A stretch of DNA of 64,000 nt from Pseudophaeobacter leonis. Lineage in GTDB: Bacteria > Pseudomonadota > Alphaproteobacteria > Rhodobacterales > Rhodobacteraceae. Shown in pieces: positions 1-9,532 of this stretch (the stretch's first letter is position 1; every line of letters starts with the position of its first letter). Under the pieces are notes generated by a model. It made no database searches and was not told where the DNA came from. It saw nothing but the letters and a program-made list of their open reading frames with translations. Location of the stretch: NCBI RefSeq assembly GCF_002087335.1, contig NZ_MWVJ01000007.1:1-64000 (forward strand), given 5' to 3'. The position numbers and the translations under genes are program-made.

Positions 1-157
1 AGAGTCGCAGTTGAGGGTAGCGCGCGCCGCGCGCCACAAAATTAACTTATAATCTGTATTATGTTATTTATTGATGTTCCGTTCCGTCACCCCGGATTGG
101 CAGACCGACCTGAGCAAGATAGCCTTTCGATAAGGACATCAGGGACAAGGCGACAAA

Positions 158-925
158 ATGGAAATTAAAGGCAGTTGTATAGTTGTGACCGGTGCTGCGA
201 ACGGTATTGGCAAAGGTCTGGCGCAAAAGTTTGCTGATTTGGGCGCCGCCCATGTCATTTGCGCGGATATTGATTTGGACGGCGCTCAGCTGGTTGCGGA
301 TCAAATTCAGGGATCGGCCTTACATCTGGACGTGCGGCAAGAAGACAGCGTCAAGGCCCTGATTGATACCGTCGAGGACACCATCGCACCCATTGATCTG
401 TTCTGTTCCAACGCGGGAATTCTGACCATGGGTGGGTTTGAAGTTTCCAATGACGAATGGCAAAAGATCTGGGATATCAATGTCATGTCCCATGTTTGGG
501 CTGCACGACATCTGGTGCCGCGTATGTTGGCACGTGGTGGCGGCTACATGCTGAACACAGCCTCAGCGGCGGGTTTGCTCAATCAAATTGGTGCGGCGCC
601 TTACGGTGTGACCAAACATGCCGCCGTTGGTTTTGCCGAATGGCTTGCGATCACTTATGGTGATTTGGGGCTCGGTGTTTCGGTTCTGTGTCCGCAGGCA
701 GTGCGATCAGAGATGACAAAAGGATTAGAGGATAGCGTCGCCAGTCTCGATGGTATGCTAGAGCCTGAACTGGTGGCCGATTGCTGCGTTACAGCCATTG
801 AGAACAATGAGTTCCTGGTGCTTCCGCATCCACAGGTCAAAGACTACATGCAGGCCAAAACAACCAATTACGGCCGCTGGATCACCGGTATGCAAAAGCT
901 GCGCCAACGCTTTGGCGGGGGGTAA
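158..925 (+). CDS. SDR family NAD(P)-dependent oxidoreductase
   Basis: A 255-residue classical short-chain dehydrogenase. The cofactor-binding glycine motif TGAANGIG lies at residues 11-18, the NAG motif at 85-87, the catalytic Ser at about 136 and the Y-x3-K pair at Tyr149/Lys153, so the full catalytic set is present. Family members oxidise or reduce hydroxyl/keto groups in the cytoplasm; the substrate cannot be read from the sequence. It stands alone on the plus strand and converges on the tesB-like gene with a 5 bp gap. Its position next to an acyl-CoA catabolic block suggests a hydroxyacyl or alcohol substrate, but that is inference. The start is the only ATG that keeps the N-terminal Rossmann strand intact. 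Confidence 0.9.
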   Translation: MEIKGSCIVVTGAANGIGKGLAQKFADLGAAHVICADIDLDGAQLVADQIQGSALHLDVRQEDSVKALIDTVEDTIAPIDLFCSNAGILTMGGFEVSNDEWQKIWDINVMSHVWAARHLVPRMLARGGGYMLNTASAAGLLNQIGAAPYGVTKHAAVGFAEWLAITYGDLGLGVSVLCPQAVRSEMTKGLEDSVASLDGMLEPELVADCCVTAIENNEFLVLPHPQVKDYMQAKTTNYGRWITGMQKLRQRFGGG

Positions 926-930
926 AAGAC

Positions 931-1794
931 CTAACGCCTGATGGGCCGCATCAGGCCTTCTTGTGCAACACTGGCGACGAGCTGGCCATCCTGGGTATAG
1001 ATCGAGCCGCGGTTAAAGCCGCGGCCACCGCCACCAAAGGGTGAGTCCATTGTATAGAGGTGCCATTTGTCAAACTGCACCGGCGCATGGAACCACATGG
1101 CATGGTCAAGGCTCGCGGTCATTGCTTCGGGTTTGTACCAGGTCAACCCATGTGGTCTGAGGGCAGACCCCAAAAGCCCGAAATCAGACGCATAGGCCAT
1201 CAGCACATGCTGTAATTGCGGCCCTGCCCCTTTGGCTGCTTCCATTCTTATCCACATATGATTGATATCGCTTGTGATATCAGGATTGAGCGGATCTCGC
1301 GGTTCAATATCCCGGATTTCAAATGGCCGCTGTCTGGTGAATTCGTCACGCAAGTCTTCGGCAATACGATGTGCATGCTGTTGGTGCAGATCGTCACGGG
1401 ACAACAACCCATCCGGCGCCGGAACCTCAGGCATTTCGTGCTGATGTTCCCAGCCCATCTCCTCCAGATGGAACGAGGCTGCGAGGTTCAGGATTTGACG
1501 CCCGTTTTGAATGGCCGTGACCCGACGGGTGGTAAAGCTGCCACCATCGCGGGCTGGATCCACCTCATAGATCACCGGCTTGCTGGGATCGCCCGGGCGA
1601 ATAAAATAGGCGTGCAGCGAGTGGCACAGCCGCTCGGGAACACTGGCATAGGCCGCAGAAAGAGCCTGGGCGATGACCTGACCACCGTAGATCCGCATAG
1701 GCGTTTCACCGCCAGATCCGATGCCGCGATAAAGGTTGGTATCCAGCTCTTCAAGGTCAAGAAGATTTAGGAGAACCTTACCTGGATCAGTCAT
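931..1794 (-). CDS. tesB: Acyl-CoA thioesterase II (TesB family)
   Basis: A 287-residue double-hotdog thioesterase of usual TesB length. The N-terminal hotdog carries RIYGGQVIAQAL and HSLHAYFIRPGD; the C-terminal hotdog carries YASDFGLL and SLDHAMWFH, the regions that supply the Asp-Thr-Gln catalytic set in TesB. It hydrolyses medium- and long-chain acyl-CoA to free acid and CoA in the cytoplasm. It is the last gene of the minus-strand catabolic block, 13 bp after the acetoacetyl-CoA synthetase, so it is probably co-transcribed with it and may relieve CoA trapping when substrates accumulate. Confidence 0.9.
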   Translation of the reverse strand: MTDPGKVLLNLLDLEELDTNLYRGIGSGGETPMRIYGGQVIAQALSAAYASVPERLCHSLHAYFIRPGDPSKPVIYEVDPARDGGSFTTRRVTAIQNGRQILNLAASFHLEEMGWEHQHEMPEVPAPDGLLSRDDLHQQHAHRIAEDLRDEFTRQRPFEIRDIEPRDPLNPDITSDINHMWIRMEAAKGAGPQLQHVLMAYASDFGLLGSALRPHGLTWYKPEAMTASLDHAMWFHAPVQFDKWHLYTMDSPFGGGGRGFNRGSIYTQDGQLVASVAQEGLMRPIRR

Positions 1795-1807
1795 TTAGAG
1801 GCTCTTT

Positions 1808-3771
1808 CTAAGTCAGATTTCTGTCTTTGGCATAGGCGATAAACCTGTCGAAACTGTCAGGATTTACCATCGAGTCGCGGTTCACCACTTTGTCTGGGTC
1901 GCCTCCAAGTAGCAGCTTTTTCACCGGGACTTCCAGCTTTTTACCAGACAATGTGCGCGGCACCTCAGCGACCTCGACGATTTCGTCGGGAACAAACCGC
2001 GCCGAAACAGAACTGCGGATGGCAGATTTGATCTTGTCCTTCACAGCGTCATCCATAGAGCCGGGCTGTGTCAGCACGACAAACAACGGCATAAAGCTGT
2101 CCCGCCCGAGGAATTCGAGATCAACTACAAGGCTGTCCTGAATTTCCGGCAAGGCCTCAACCGCCTGATAGATTTCCGAGGAGCCCAGGCGCAGCCCACG
2201 ACGGTTTATTGTCGCATCGGACCGGCCATAAATGACAGAGCCACCTTCGGGGGTGAAAGAAATCCAATCCCCATGCCGCCAGATGCCGGGATAGGTGTCA
2301 AAGTAGCTGTCATGCAGGCGGGAGGCGTCGTCGTCACCCCAGAAAAAAAACGGCATTGAGGGCAGCGGCTCGGTGCAAACCAGCTCACCAACCTCGCCAA
2401 CAAGATCCTTTCCATACGGATCATAAGCGCGCACTGCATTTCCCAGTGCACGGGCCTGCATTTCACCGGCTCGTACCGGCAACCTCACATTGCCACCCAC
2501 AAAGGCGCCGCAAAAATCGGGCCACCAGAAATTGGCGCCAACCAAATGTCAGATTTGACTGCCCGGTAGATCCACTCGTAGCCATCAGAGGTCATGGGAG
2601 AGCCGGTAGCGCCCAGCGAGACCAAAGACGACAGATCAAAGGCGTCGCCGGGCTCGATCATGGATTTGGCACAGGCCGAGAAGAACGCGGCACCAGCGCC
2701 AAAATAGCTTATTTTCTCGTGCGCTACGCGGCGCCAGATGTCCAGCATGTCAGGGTAGTTCGGTGCCCGGTCGTAGAGCATGACAGTCGCGCCCTGCCCC
2801 AAGGCGACCAGTTGCACGTTCCACATGACCCAGCCCGAGGAGGTCAGCCAGCAGAACCGGCTTTGGTCTGAGACATCCAGATGCAGCGATTGCTTGGAGC
2901 CTTCCAGAAGAATGCCGCCGTGACCATGTACAATCGGTTTGGGGTTGCCGGTTGTGCCTGATGAATAGACGATCCAAAGCGGGTGATCAAAAGCGACCTG
3001 CGCAAAGCTCAGCTCTGCGGTGCGCGTGAGCAACCCGGTCCAGTCCACCGCGCCCTTTGGCAGTGGCTGATCATCGGTTTTCACCGCAATGTGCTGCTCT
3101 AGGTCAGGCAGCCCCGCAACAACAGCAGACATTTCCTCTGCCCGGCTTATCTCTTTGCCGGCATGTTTGTAGTTGTCCTGATAGATCAGAACCTTGGGTT
3201 TGATTTGCTGAAATCGGTCCAGGATCGCGACATGTCCCATATCCGGAGCGCATAGCGACCAGATCGCTCCAAGACTGGTTGTTGCAAGACAGGCAATAAT
3301 GGCGCTTTCGGTATTGGGAAGAACGGCTGCGACACGGTCGCCCTGCCCGACCCCCATATCACGCAGGTTCGCCGCAAGGCTTGCGACGCTATCGCGTAGC
3401 TGTTTCCAGCTCATCTCGGATCTGCCAAAGGTTTCAGACTGAACCACAAGCGCTTGTTTTTGCTCATCCACGAGGCCCGCAGACAGGATATTTTCGGCCC
3501 AGTTCAGCCTGGCGCCGGGAAACCATTCTGCCCCGGGCATACGCCGTTCGCGCAAAACTGTTGTCGCAGGAGCGGAAAACTTTAGCTGGAAAAAGTCGCA
3601 GACAGATTGCCAGAACACTTCCAGTTCCGTAACGCTCCAGGACCACAGATCATTGTAGCTGTAAAAGCTGAGATCCCGGTTCGCTTTCAGCCACTCTTGA
3701 TAGGCTGCCATCTGGCTGTTGTTGGCGCGCGCGGCACTGGGTGTCCACAGGATTTTGTTTTCATCGGTCAT
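1808..3771 (-). CDS. Acetoacetyl-CoA synthetase (acetoacetate-CoA ligase), frame broken by one missing base
   Basis: An ANL-superfamily ligase that activates acetoacetate with ATP and CoA. The N-terminal part (start MTDENK at 3771) carries the adenylate P-loop YSSGTTGNPKP; the C-terminal part carries RRGLRLGSSEIYQ and the catalytic-lysine region LSGKKLEVPVKK. The two parts lie in different frames. One base is missing near 2520: adding it turns GGPIFAAP into GGTDFCGAFVGG, the family's expected signature, and gives 654 residues, the normal length. The gene overlaps the upstream serine hydrolase by 4 bp (ATGA), which indicates translational coupling. It would feed acetoacetate into acetoacetyl-CoA and the neighbouring beta-oxidation genes. 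Pseudogene decay is the alternative; the clean single lesion favours sequence error. Confidence 0.85.
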
Positions 3772-4978
3772 TGCAGAATGGCTCCGTGCACCAGCGCCTT
3801 TAGTTCGGCGCGGGCGGGGTATGAACTGGATGGGGCGAGTTGGGTGAAAAAGACGACGGACAGGTCCAGCTCTGGATCCAGCCAAAAGAAGGTTGAGGCC
3901 ATGCCGCCCCAGCTGAAGTCCCCTACAGATCCAGGGCAGCGCGCCCGCGCAGGATCCAACACAACAGCGCCGCCAAGACCAAAGCCCATGCCCTCCATAG
4001 GTTGCTCGGCAAAGCTTTGCGGCCCCATGGATGCGATGTCACCGGGAAGATGATTTCTCATCATGAAATCAAGGGTTTTTGGCGACAATATAAAGCCGTC
4101 TTTGCAGGCCCCACGTCGCCGCAGCATCTCTGTGAACGTCATGTAGTCGTCGATGGTTCCAACCAGCCCCCCACCGCCGGACATCATATCGGCAGTCTCG
4201 AAAGGAGAGCCGCCATGCAGGTCGGTCAGGCGCAGGGTCTCGCCACCGGTTTGCGCCGCGTTCATCGCCATCGCGTCGCCCGCAAGCGGCGTATAGAGAG
4301 AGGCGAACCGGTTCCCCGCCTCGCGCGGAACACGAAAGCCGGTCTCCTGCATGCCAAGAGGCTGGAATATGTTTTCATCAAAGAATTCGGCGAGAGTTTG
4401 CCCCGAGGCGACCTCACCACCCGACCAAGCACATCAATGCCGACTGAGTATTCCCAACGGGTTCCGGGCTGAAACGCCAAAGGAAACCGCGCGAGATGGG
4501 CTGCCATCTTGCCCAGCTCACCCTGATTAGGTTTGAACATCAACTGTTCCTGCTGCATCGCCTCTGGCAAAAGGCCCGGGTTGAATGGATAGCTCAGCCC
4601 TCCGGTATGGGTCAGCAGCTCATGCAGGCTCGGGGCGCGGGCGGGTTCTGTCTGCTCAATAGAGGTGGCACCCGGGATCAGGGCCTGCATTTCAGAGAAT
4701 TCGGGGATGAAATCTGACACCGGAGCATCCAGATGAAACAGACCTTTTTCGGCCAAAATCATCACCGCAACTGAGGTCACCGGCTTGGTCATGGAGTAGC
4801 TCCGCGCCAGGGTCTCACGGGTAAAGGGGAGGTTTTCTTCTACGTTGCGACGTCCGGTTGCGTGAAAAAACTGCTCTTCACCACCGCGCATAATCAAAAG
4901 TGAGCTTCCGGCATATTTCTTTTGATCAACATAGCGTTGCTGCCAAAGCTTAATGTGCTCAAGTCGTGCCTGATCCAT
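3768..4978 (-). CDS. Serine hydrolase (class C beta-lactamase-like / EstB family), frame broken by one missing base
   Basis: A beta-lactamase-fold esterase. The nucleophile motif S-x-x-K is SMTK about 75 residues in, and the second motif lies in WEYSVGIDVLG. The C-terminal half, with MSGGGGLVGTIDDYM and SWGGMASTFFWLDP, is in another frame. One G is missing near 4415: adding it gives VVEVASGQTLAEFF and a 403-residue protein of normal family length. The start MDQARL at 4978 is chosen because GAGGGGG lies six bases before it; an upstream ATG adds 15 poorly supported residues. Such enzymes hydrolyse ester or lactone bonds; the substrate is unknown. The stop overlaps the acetoacetyl-CoA synthetase start, so the two form one operon. 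Confidence 0.82.
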
Positions 4979-5003
4979 AGCTACCCCCTCTTTCTTCATC
5001 GCT

Positions 5004-5774
5004 TCAGGATGATCCGTGATCAATCATTTTTTGCATCGCGGCCTTGGTCTGGCTGTTGAACCAGCCGCCCTCAGGACTGTTGCCGCCATTTTCAATCGCG
5101 GCCTTGATCCGCGCAATCGTCTCGCCTCTGAGTTGGCTCTTGATCGAGGCATAGGCCAGTGATGGCAGCTCAGCCAGTTTCCGTGCCTCGGCCAGGGAAT
5201 ACCCGATCAGGTCTTCGGGATCTTCGGCGATAATGTCGATGATGCCAAAGTTACGGGCGGCAATTGGGCCGACAGATTGCCCCGTCAGCATAAGCCGTCG
5301 GCGGGTGTCGACGTCCAGCGTGGCCTTGGCGATCTCGAGCGGGCCAATGGGGAAATCAGCGCCCACGCGCACCTCGGCCAGTCCAAAGGAGGATTTGGTC
5401 ATCGCCACGCGCCGGTCGCTGGCAAGCACAAAGAACAGCCCCCCCGCGATTGCAGCACCTCCTACGCAGGCAACAACCGGTTTGGGACAGGCATAGAGCG
5501 CCAGAAAGCCCTCATTCAGCCCGCGTACGATGGCATTTTGCTGCTCCAGATCAAAATTCTGGGCCTCCTTTAGATCAAGACCCGCAGAAAACACTTTGAA
5601 AGGGCTGGACAAAATGATGGCGCGCACGGCGTCATCTGATCCCAGTCGGGTCATCTCTGCCGCAAAGCTCAGGAGAAAATCGGCGCTCAGGGCATTTACT
5701 GGCGCGCGCCCCAACTGAAGTTCAACAATACCGTCACCATGCTCGCGAATGATGAGCTGTTCATTCTCTGTCAT
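5004..5774 (-). CDS. Enoyl-CoA hydratase/isomerase family protein
   Basis: A crotonase-fold protein of about 256 residues. The oxyanion-hole regions are visible in VFSAGLDLKEA and in the glycine-rich GGAAIAGG segment. The usual glutamates of authentic 2-enoyl-CoA hydratases are not obvious around FGLAEVRVGADFPIG, so isomerase or another crotonase activity is possible. The start ATG at 5774 has AAGGAGA upstream; a longer reading to 5951 adds low-quality sequence and is rejected. It sits between the phosphotransferase gene (195 bp upstream) and the serine hydrolase (25 bp downstream), and is probably the first gene of a sub-operon driven from the palindrome-rich gap. Confidence 0.85.
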   Translation of the reverse strand: MTENEQLIIREHGDGIVELQLGRAPVNALSADFLLSFAAEMTRLGSDDAVRAIILSSPFKVFSAGLDLKEAQNFDLEQQNAIVRGLNEGFLALYACPKPVVACVGGAAIAGGLFFVLASDRRVAMTKSSFGLAEVRVGADFPIGPLEIAKATLDVDTRRRLMLTGQSVGPIAARNFGIIDIIAEDPEDLIGYSLAEARKLAELPSLAYASIKSQLRGETIARIKAAIENGGNSPEGGWFNSQTKAAMQKMIDHGSS

Positions 5775-5862
5775 CAAGGCTCTCCTTCGGTGCGAAACCC
5801 TGCCTGTCGGCGTTGGTATTGTTATATTGCGCAGCCAAAACGCCGCGGTCGAGCGCAAACAA

Positions 5863-5909
5863 CTACGTAGAACCACGCATATGCGTAGCTCTGTGAAGCT
5901 CTGCGTAGC
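5863..5909. promoter_or_regulatory. Palindrome-rich intergenic control region (candidate operator)
   Basis: The 195 bp gap upstream of the enoyl-CoA hydratase holds CTACGTAG (5863-5870), the 12 bp perfect palindrome ACGCATATGCGT (5875-5886), and the direct repeat GCGTAGC at 5883-5889 and 5903-5909. Such clustering is typical of binding sites for a dimeric repressor. No regulator gene is adjacent and I do not recognise the motif, so this is a candidate only. Confidence 0.4.
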
Positions 5910-5969
5910 CCGCCAGTCAACGTGAAGATAGCTGTGAGCATCTACAGGCAACGCACTCTTAATGTACGA

Positions 5970-6998
5970 TTATTTCCCGAGAGCGTCCAAGCCGTTTCGC
6001 GCAAACAAGGAGACAAAGCCGCCAAGTTTGACAGCACGTTGCGGGTTTGACGCATTGCCATCAAGGGCACGTTTCAAAACGCCCTGCAAGATCCCGCCCA
6101 TTCGGAAGAAACTAAAGGACAGGTAAAAGCCAAAATTATCAATCCCGGCCAGCCCGCGGCGTTCACAATAGCTGTCAATGAAGGCCTGATCCGAGGGAAG
6201 CCCCAGGGCGGCGCGGTCGATCCCCGCCAGACCGCGGCCTTCGGCTCCGGGGGGCATTTGCCATTGCATGATGACACCGGCCAAATCGGCATAGGGATGT
6301 CCAATGGTCGACAGCTCCCAGTCAAGCACCGCCCGACAGTCCGGGCTATCAGCGGCAAAGATCATATTGTCGATCCGATAGTCGCCATGCACCAGACCAC
6401 GCTGGCCGTCCTCCTTTGGCATCGCGACCTCCAGCGCCAGGATCAGCTCATCCATCTCGGGGATAACATCGGTTTCCGAGGCGCGGTATTGCTTGGTCCA
6501 GCGGCCCAGTTGGCGCTCAAAATAGTTGACGGGAGGGCCATAGTCAGACAGGCCAACAGCCTCGATATCGACCTCATGCAAACTGGCCAAAACCCGGCTC
6601 ATCTCATCAATCACAGCGGCACGTTCCGCAGGGTCCATATTGGGCATAGTCGGGTCCGTGATATTGCGCCCGGCAACATGATCCATCACGTAAAACGCCG
6701 ATCCAATCACGTCATCATCCTCACACAGAAGATGCATTTTGGCGACGGGAACCTCTGTGTCAGCCAGCGCCTTTTGCACCCGGAACTCGCGGTCCACCGC
6801 ATGCGCCGACTTGAGCAGAACCCCTGGTGGCTTGCGCCGTAACACATAGTTTCCAGCCGAGGTTTTCAGCATGAACGTGGGATTTGATTGCCCGGTCTCA
6901 AATTTCTGCACGTCAAAATCGGCATCAAATCCAGGCAGACGTCCACGCAGATAGGCGCCGACGGCCTCCCGGTCCAGGGTCTGGGTCTTTTGGCTCAT
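5970..6998 (-). CDS. Phosphotransferase family protein (APH fold, ACAD10/11 N-terminal-domain type)
   Basis: A 342-residue aminoglycoside-phosphotransferase-fold kinase. The catalytic motif HGDYRIDNMI and the metal-binding DWELSTIGHPYADLAG are intact, with an N-terminal lobe containing NPTFMLKTSAGNYVLRRKPPG for ATP binding. The closest recognisable relatives are the kinase domains of ACAD10/ACAD11 and bacterial LvaA-like proteins, which phosphorylate hydroxyacyl-CoA rather than antibiotics. The gene lies between the histidine phosphatase (12 bp) and the enoyl-CoA hydratase in a cluster with two acyl-CoA dehydrogenases, the partner family in ACAD10/11. Substrate specificity is inferred from context, not seen. 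Confidence 0.87.
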   Translation of the reverse strand: MSQKTQTLDREAVGAYLRGRLPGFDADFDVQKFETGQSNPTFMLKTSAGNYVLRRKPPGVLLKSAHAVDREFRVQKALADTEVPVAKMHLLCEDDDVIGSAFYVMDHVAGRNITDPTMPNMDPAERAAVIDEMSRVLASLHEVDIEAVGLSDYGPPVNYFERQLGRWTKQYRASETDVIPEMDELILALEVAMPKEDGQRGLVHGDYRIDNMIFAADSPDCRAVLDWELSTIGHPYADLAGVIMQWQMPPGAEGRGLAGIDRAALGLPSDQAFIDSYCERRGLAGIDNFGFYLSFSFFRMGGILQGVLKRALDGNASNPQRAVKLGGFVSLFARNGLDALGK

Positions 6999-7010
6999 CG
7001 TCAGCTCCCG

Positions 7011-7661
7011 TTAGCTATAGGTCATGAGTGCCGCACGTTCAACGTTATGAAGGTGTGGCACTGAGTTGAATTCATGGAGAAAGAACTTCTCCTTTGAGAA
7101 CACGAACCGGCTGGTCGAACTGTTTTTGACCTGCAGATTCAGCGCAATCATTTGCGCATCTGGCAACTCCAGACTGGCGGCAACCAGCCTTGATATAGCG
7201 CCACCGGAGCTGACAACCAGGACCCGTTCGACGCCCTTTTGGACGGCATGCAGCCGCGCCTGCTCAACCCGGGCGCAAAACTCATGCCAGCTTTCGCGCG
7301 CCTCAGGAATGCCGCCCAGCTGCCAGTCAGCCAGTGTTTCGCGCAGGGCGCGAAAATGGGTCTTGCGGTCAGTGATCACATCAGCCGGGGCCTGGCCGCC
7401 AAACCGACTGTGCAGCAGGTCATGAAAGTCATATTCATTCCAGCCCGCATGTTGTTCGGCGGCGATATCAAAGCCAATTTCGGCCAGAGTTTGTTTCTGA
7501 CGCTCAAGGCTGCCAGTAATCACCCGGTCAGGAACCCAGTCGAGCGCCCGCAGGGTTTCGCCCAAGGCGCGCGACTGTTGCCGCCCAAGGTCGCTCAGCT
7601 CATCATAGTTGGCCGCCCCAAACGAGGCCTGACCGTGGCGGACAACAATCAGCTCTGCCAT
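7011..7661 (-). CDS. Histidine phosphatase family protein (phosphoglycerate-mutase-like)
   Basis: A 216-residue protein. The RHG motif is at residues 8-10 (VVRHGQASFG), giving the phospho-accepting histidine; a conserved arginine follows in RVITGSLERQKQT; the second-half glycine-rich motif is VLVVSSGGAISRLVA, where the usual late catalytic histidine is replaced by a GGAIS context. It is probably a small-molecule phosphatase in the cytoplasm. The stop of the flavin oxidoreductase is 3 bp before its start, so the two are co-transcribed. Being paired with a kinase-fold gene makes removal of a phosphate from a pathway intermediate plausible, but this is inference. Confidence 0.87.
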   Translation of the reverse strand: MAELIVVRHGQASFGAANYDELSDLGRQQSRALGETLRALDWVPDRVITGSLERQKQTLAEIGFDIAAEQHAGWNEYDFHDLLHSRFGGQAPADVITDRKTHFRALRETLADWQLGGIPEARESWHEFCARVEQARLHAVQKGVERVLVVSSGGAISRLVAASLELPDAQMIALNLQVKNSSTSRFVFSKEKFFLHEFNSVPHLHNVERAALMTYS

Positions 7662-7664
7662 CCT

Positions 7665-8660
7665 TCAGACCTTGAACTCGCGGGCCAAACGCGTACCGGC
7701 CGCCTGGTATTCCGAGGCGATCCGATCAACCAGCTCGCCAGCTGAACAGATGGATTTTACATCTCCAATCCCCTGACCCGACCCCCAGATCTCTTTCCAG
7801 GCTTTTGGTTTGGATGATCCGCTGTCAAAATTCATCGCAGAGGAGTCGGCTGTTGGAAGATTGTCGGGATCAAGCCCGGCATTGGAGACAGATTTCTTTA
7901 GATAGTTGCCCCAAACGCCTGTAAACAAAGAAGAGTATACGATGTCTTCGGCAGAGCTGTCGACGATCATCTGTTTATAGTCCTGCTGGGCGTTGGCCTC
8001 ATGGGTGGCAATAAAGGGCGAGCCGGCATAGCCAAAATCCGCCCCCAGGGCACGCGCGGCCAAAAGAGCTTCGCCACTTGCAATGGCGCCTGACAGGGCC
8101 AGAGGCCCGTCAAACCAGCTGCGGATCTCCCGGATCAGCGCAAAGGGAGACTGCTCACCGGCATGACCGCCCGCGCCGGCGGCCACGGCAATCAGCCCAT
8201 CGGCGCCCTTTTCGATCGCCTTCTTGGCAAACTTATTATTGATGACGTCATGCAGCACCACGCCACCACAGGCATGCGCCGCTTCATTGACCTCGACCCG
8301 CGCGCCCAGTGAGGTAATCCAGATCGGCACGTTCCAGCGGTGACAGATCTCAAGATCACGCTCCAGCCGGGCGTTGGAACGATGCACGATCTGGTTGACC
8401 GCAAAGGGAGCGGCCGACTGGTCCGGGTTTTCCTGATTGTGCTTATCCAGCGCTTCGGTGATCTGCTTGAGCCAAGCCTCAAGCAGAACCGGATCCCCCT
8501 CGCCTTCGCGAGCGTTGAGGGCCGGAAACGACCCAATAATGCCCGCTTTACACTGGGCGATGACCAGCTCTGGCACTGAAATGATAAACAGGGGAGAGCC
8601 AATCAAAGGGATGCGTAGGTTTTGCAACGCCTTGGGCAGGTGATCTTGAGATGATGACAC
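7665..8660 (-). CDS. NAD(P)H-dependent flavin oxidoreductase / nitronate monooxygenase family protein
   Basis: A 331-residue FMN-binding TIM-barrel protein of the 2-nitropropane dioxygenase family. It shows the N-terminal substrate loop (PLIGSPLFI), the conserved GIIGSFPALNAR segment, the phosphate-binding AAGAGGHAGEQSPFALI region with the catalytic-type histidine, and ALSGAIASGEALLAA. Members oxidise nitronates or act as enoyl reductases; the usual annotation does not fix a substrate. The gene sits in the minus-strand acyl-CoA block between the SDR gene and the histidine phosphatase, so a role in reducing or desaturating an acyl intermediate is possible. Confidence 0.87.
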   Translation of the reverse strand: MSSSQDHLPKALQNLRIPLIGSPLFIISVPELVIAQCKAGIIGSFPALNAREGEGDPVLLEAWLKQITEALDKHNQENPDQSAAPFAVNQIVHRSNARLERDLEICHRWNVPIWITSLGARVEVNEAAHACGGVVLHDVINNKFAKKAIEKGADGLIAVAAGAGGHAGEQSPFALIREIRSWFDGPLALSGAIASGEALLAARALGADFGYAGSPFIATHEANAQQDYKQMIVDSSAEDIVYSSLFTGVWGNYLKKSVSNAGLDPDNLPTADSSAMNFDSGSSKPKAWKEIWGSGQGIGDVKSICSAGELVDRIASEYQAAGTRLAREFKV

Positions 8661-8705
8661 AGTTTGGTCCTTTGTTTCAGTATCTTGCAGCCCGAAGGTG
8701 CTAGT

Positions 8706-9521
8706 CTAGTCCATCGCACTGGCAAAAAGATTATGGCCGGACATGACATTGATGCCGCCTGAGATCGGGACAACAGATCCCGTCACATAGGCGCCGCCCT
8801 TACCGCTCAGAAACAGGACCGATCCTGCAATATCCTCGTAGCGGCCGACGCGGCCCAGAGGCACATCATTGCCAACCTTTTCGCGCTTTTCTTCATCTTC
8901 CGTCACAAAGGCCGTCATACGCGAGACAAAAGGACCAGGCGCCAGCGCATTTACCGTAACGTTCTTGTGCGCGAGTTCTTTTGCCAGGATCTTTGACAGG
9001 TGAATGACCGCAGCCTTGGAGGCCGCGTAGCTATAGGCCCCGTCTCCCATCGGGATTTCGCCCATGACGGAGCCGACATTGATGATCCGCCCGGGATCAC
9101 CCGATTGACCGCTTTTGATCAACATAGGCAGCAAGCGCCGGGTCAGGTCAAAGACGCCTGTCACATTGACCGACATCACCTTTTCCCAGGCCTGATACGG
9201 AAAATCTTTCAGCTCAGCTCCCCAGGTGATGCCCGAGTTATTCATCAAGATATCAAGGTGTTCTGTGCGGCTCTTGATTTCCTCAACCAGTGCCTCGATC
9301 CCGGCCTCGGTGCCGACATCGCCGCCAAATCCTTCGGCTGTGCCGGGGGCATCCAGGGCATTCAGCTCTGCGGCAACCGCCTCACAGGCGGCGCCTTTGC
9401 GCGAGGCAATCAGCACCCGCGCACCGGCCCGCACCATCGCCTCGGCAGCCATGCGGCCAATTCCTGTAGCACCACCCGTGATCAGGGCCGTTTTGCCCTC
9501 AAGTGTAAAAAGATCCTGCAT
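8706..9521 (-). CDS. SDR family oxidoreductase
   Basis: A 271-residue short-chain dehydrogenase with the cofactor motif TGGATGIGR near residue 15, the structural NNSGI motif, an active-site serine in NVGSVMGEI and the catalytic pair in YSYAASKAA. All catalytic residues are present. It probably oxidises a hydroxyacyl-CoA or reduces a ketoacyl intermediate in the cytoplasm. It is 11 bp downstream of an acyl-CoA dehydrogenase gene on the same strand, as in beta-oxidation-type operons. The Y-A-A-S-K variant of Y-x3-K is normal for the family. Confidence 0.88.
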   Translation of the reverse strand: MQDLFTLEGKTALITGGATGIGRMAAEAMVRAGARVLIASRKGAACEAVAAELNALDAPGTAEGFGGDVGTEAGIEALVEEIKSRTEHLDILMNNSGITWGAELKDFPYQAWEKVMSVNVTGVFDLTRRLLPMLIKSGQSGDPGRIINVGSVMGEIPMGDGAYSYAASKAAVIHLSKILAKELAHKNVTVNALAPGPFVSRMTAFVTEDEEKREKVGNDVPLGRVGRYEDIAGSVLFLSGKGGAYVTGSVVPISGGINVMSGHNLFASAMD

Positions 9522-9532
9522 CGTCTTCTCCC

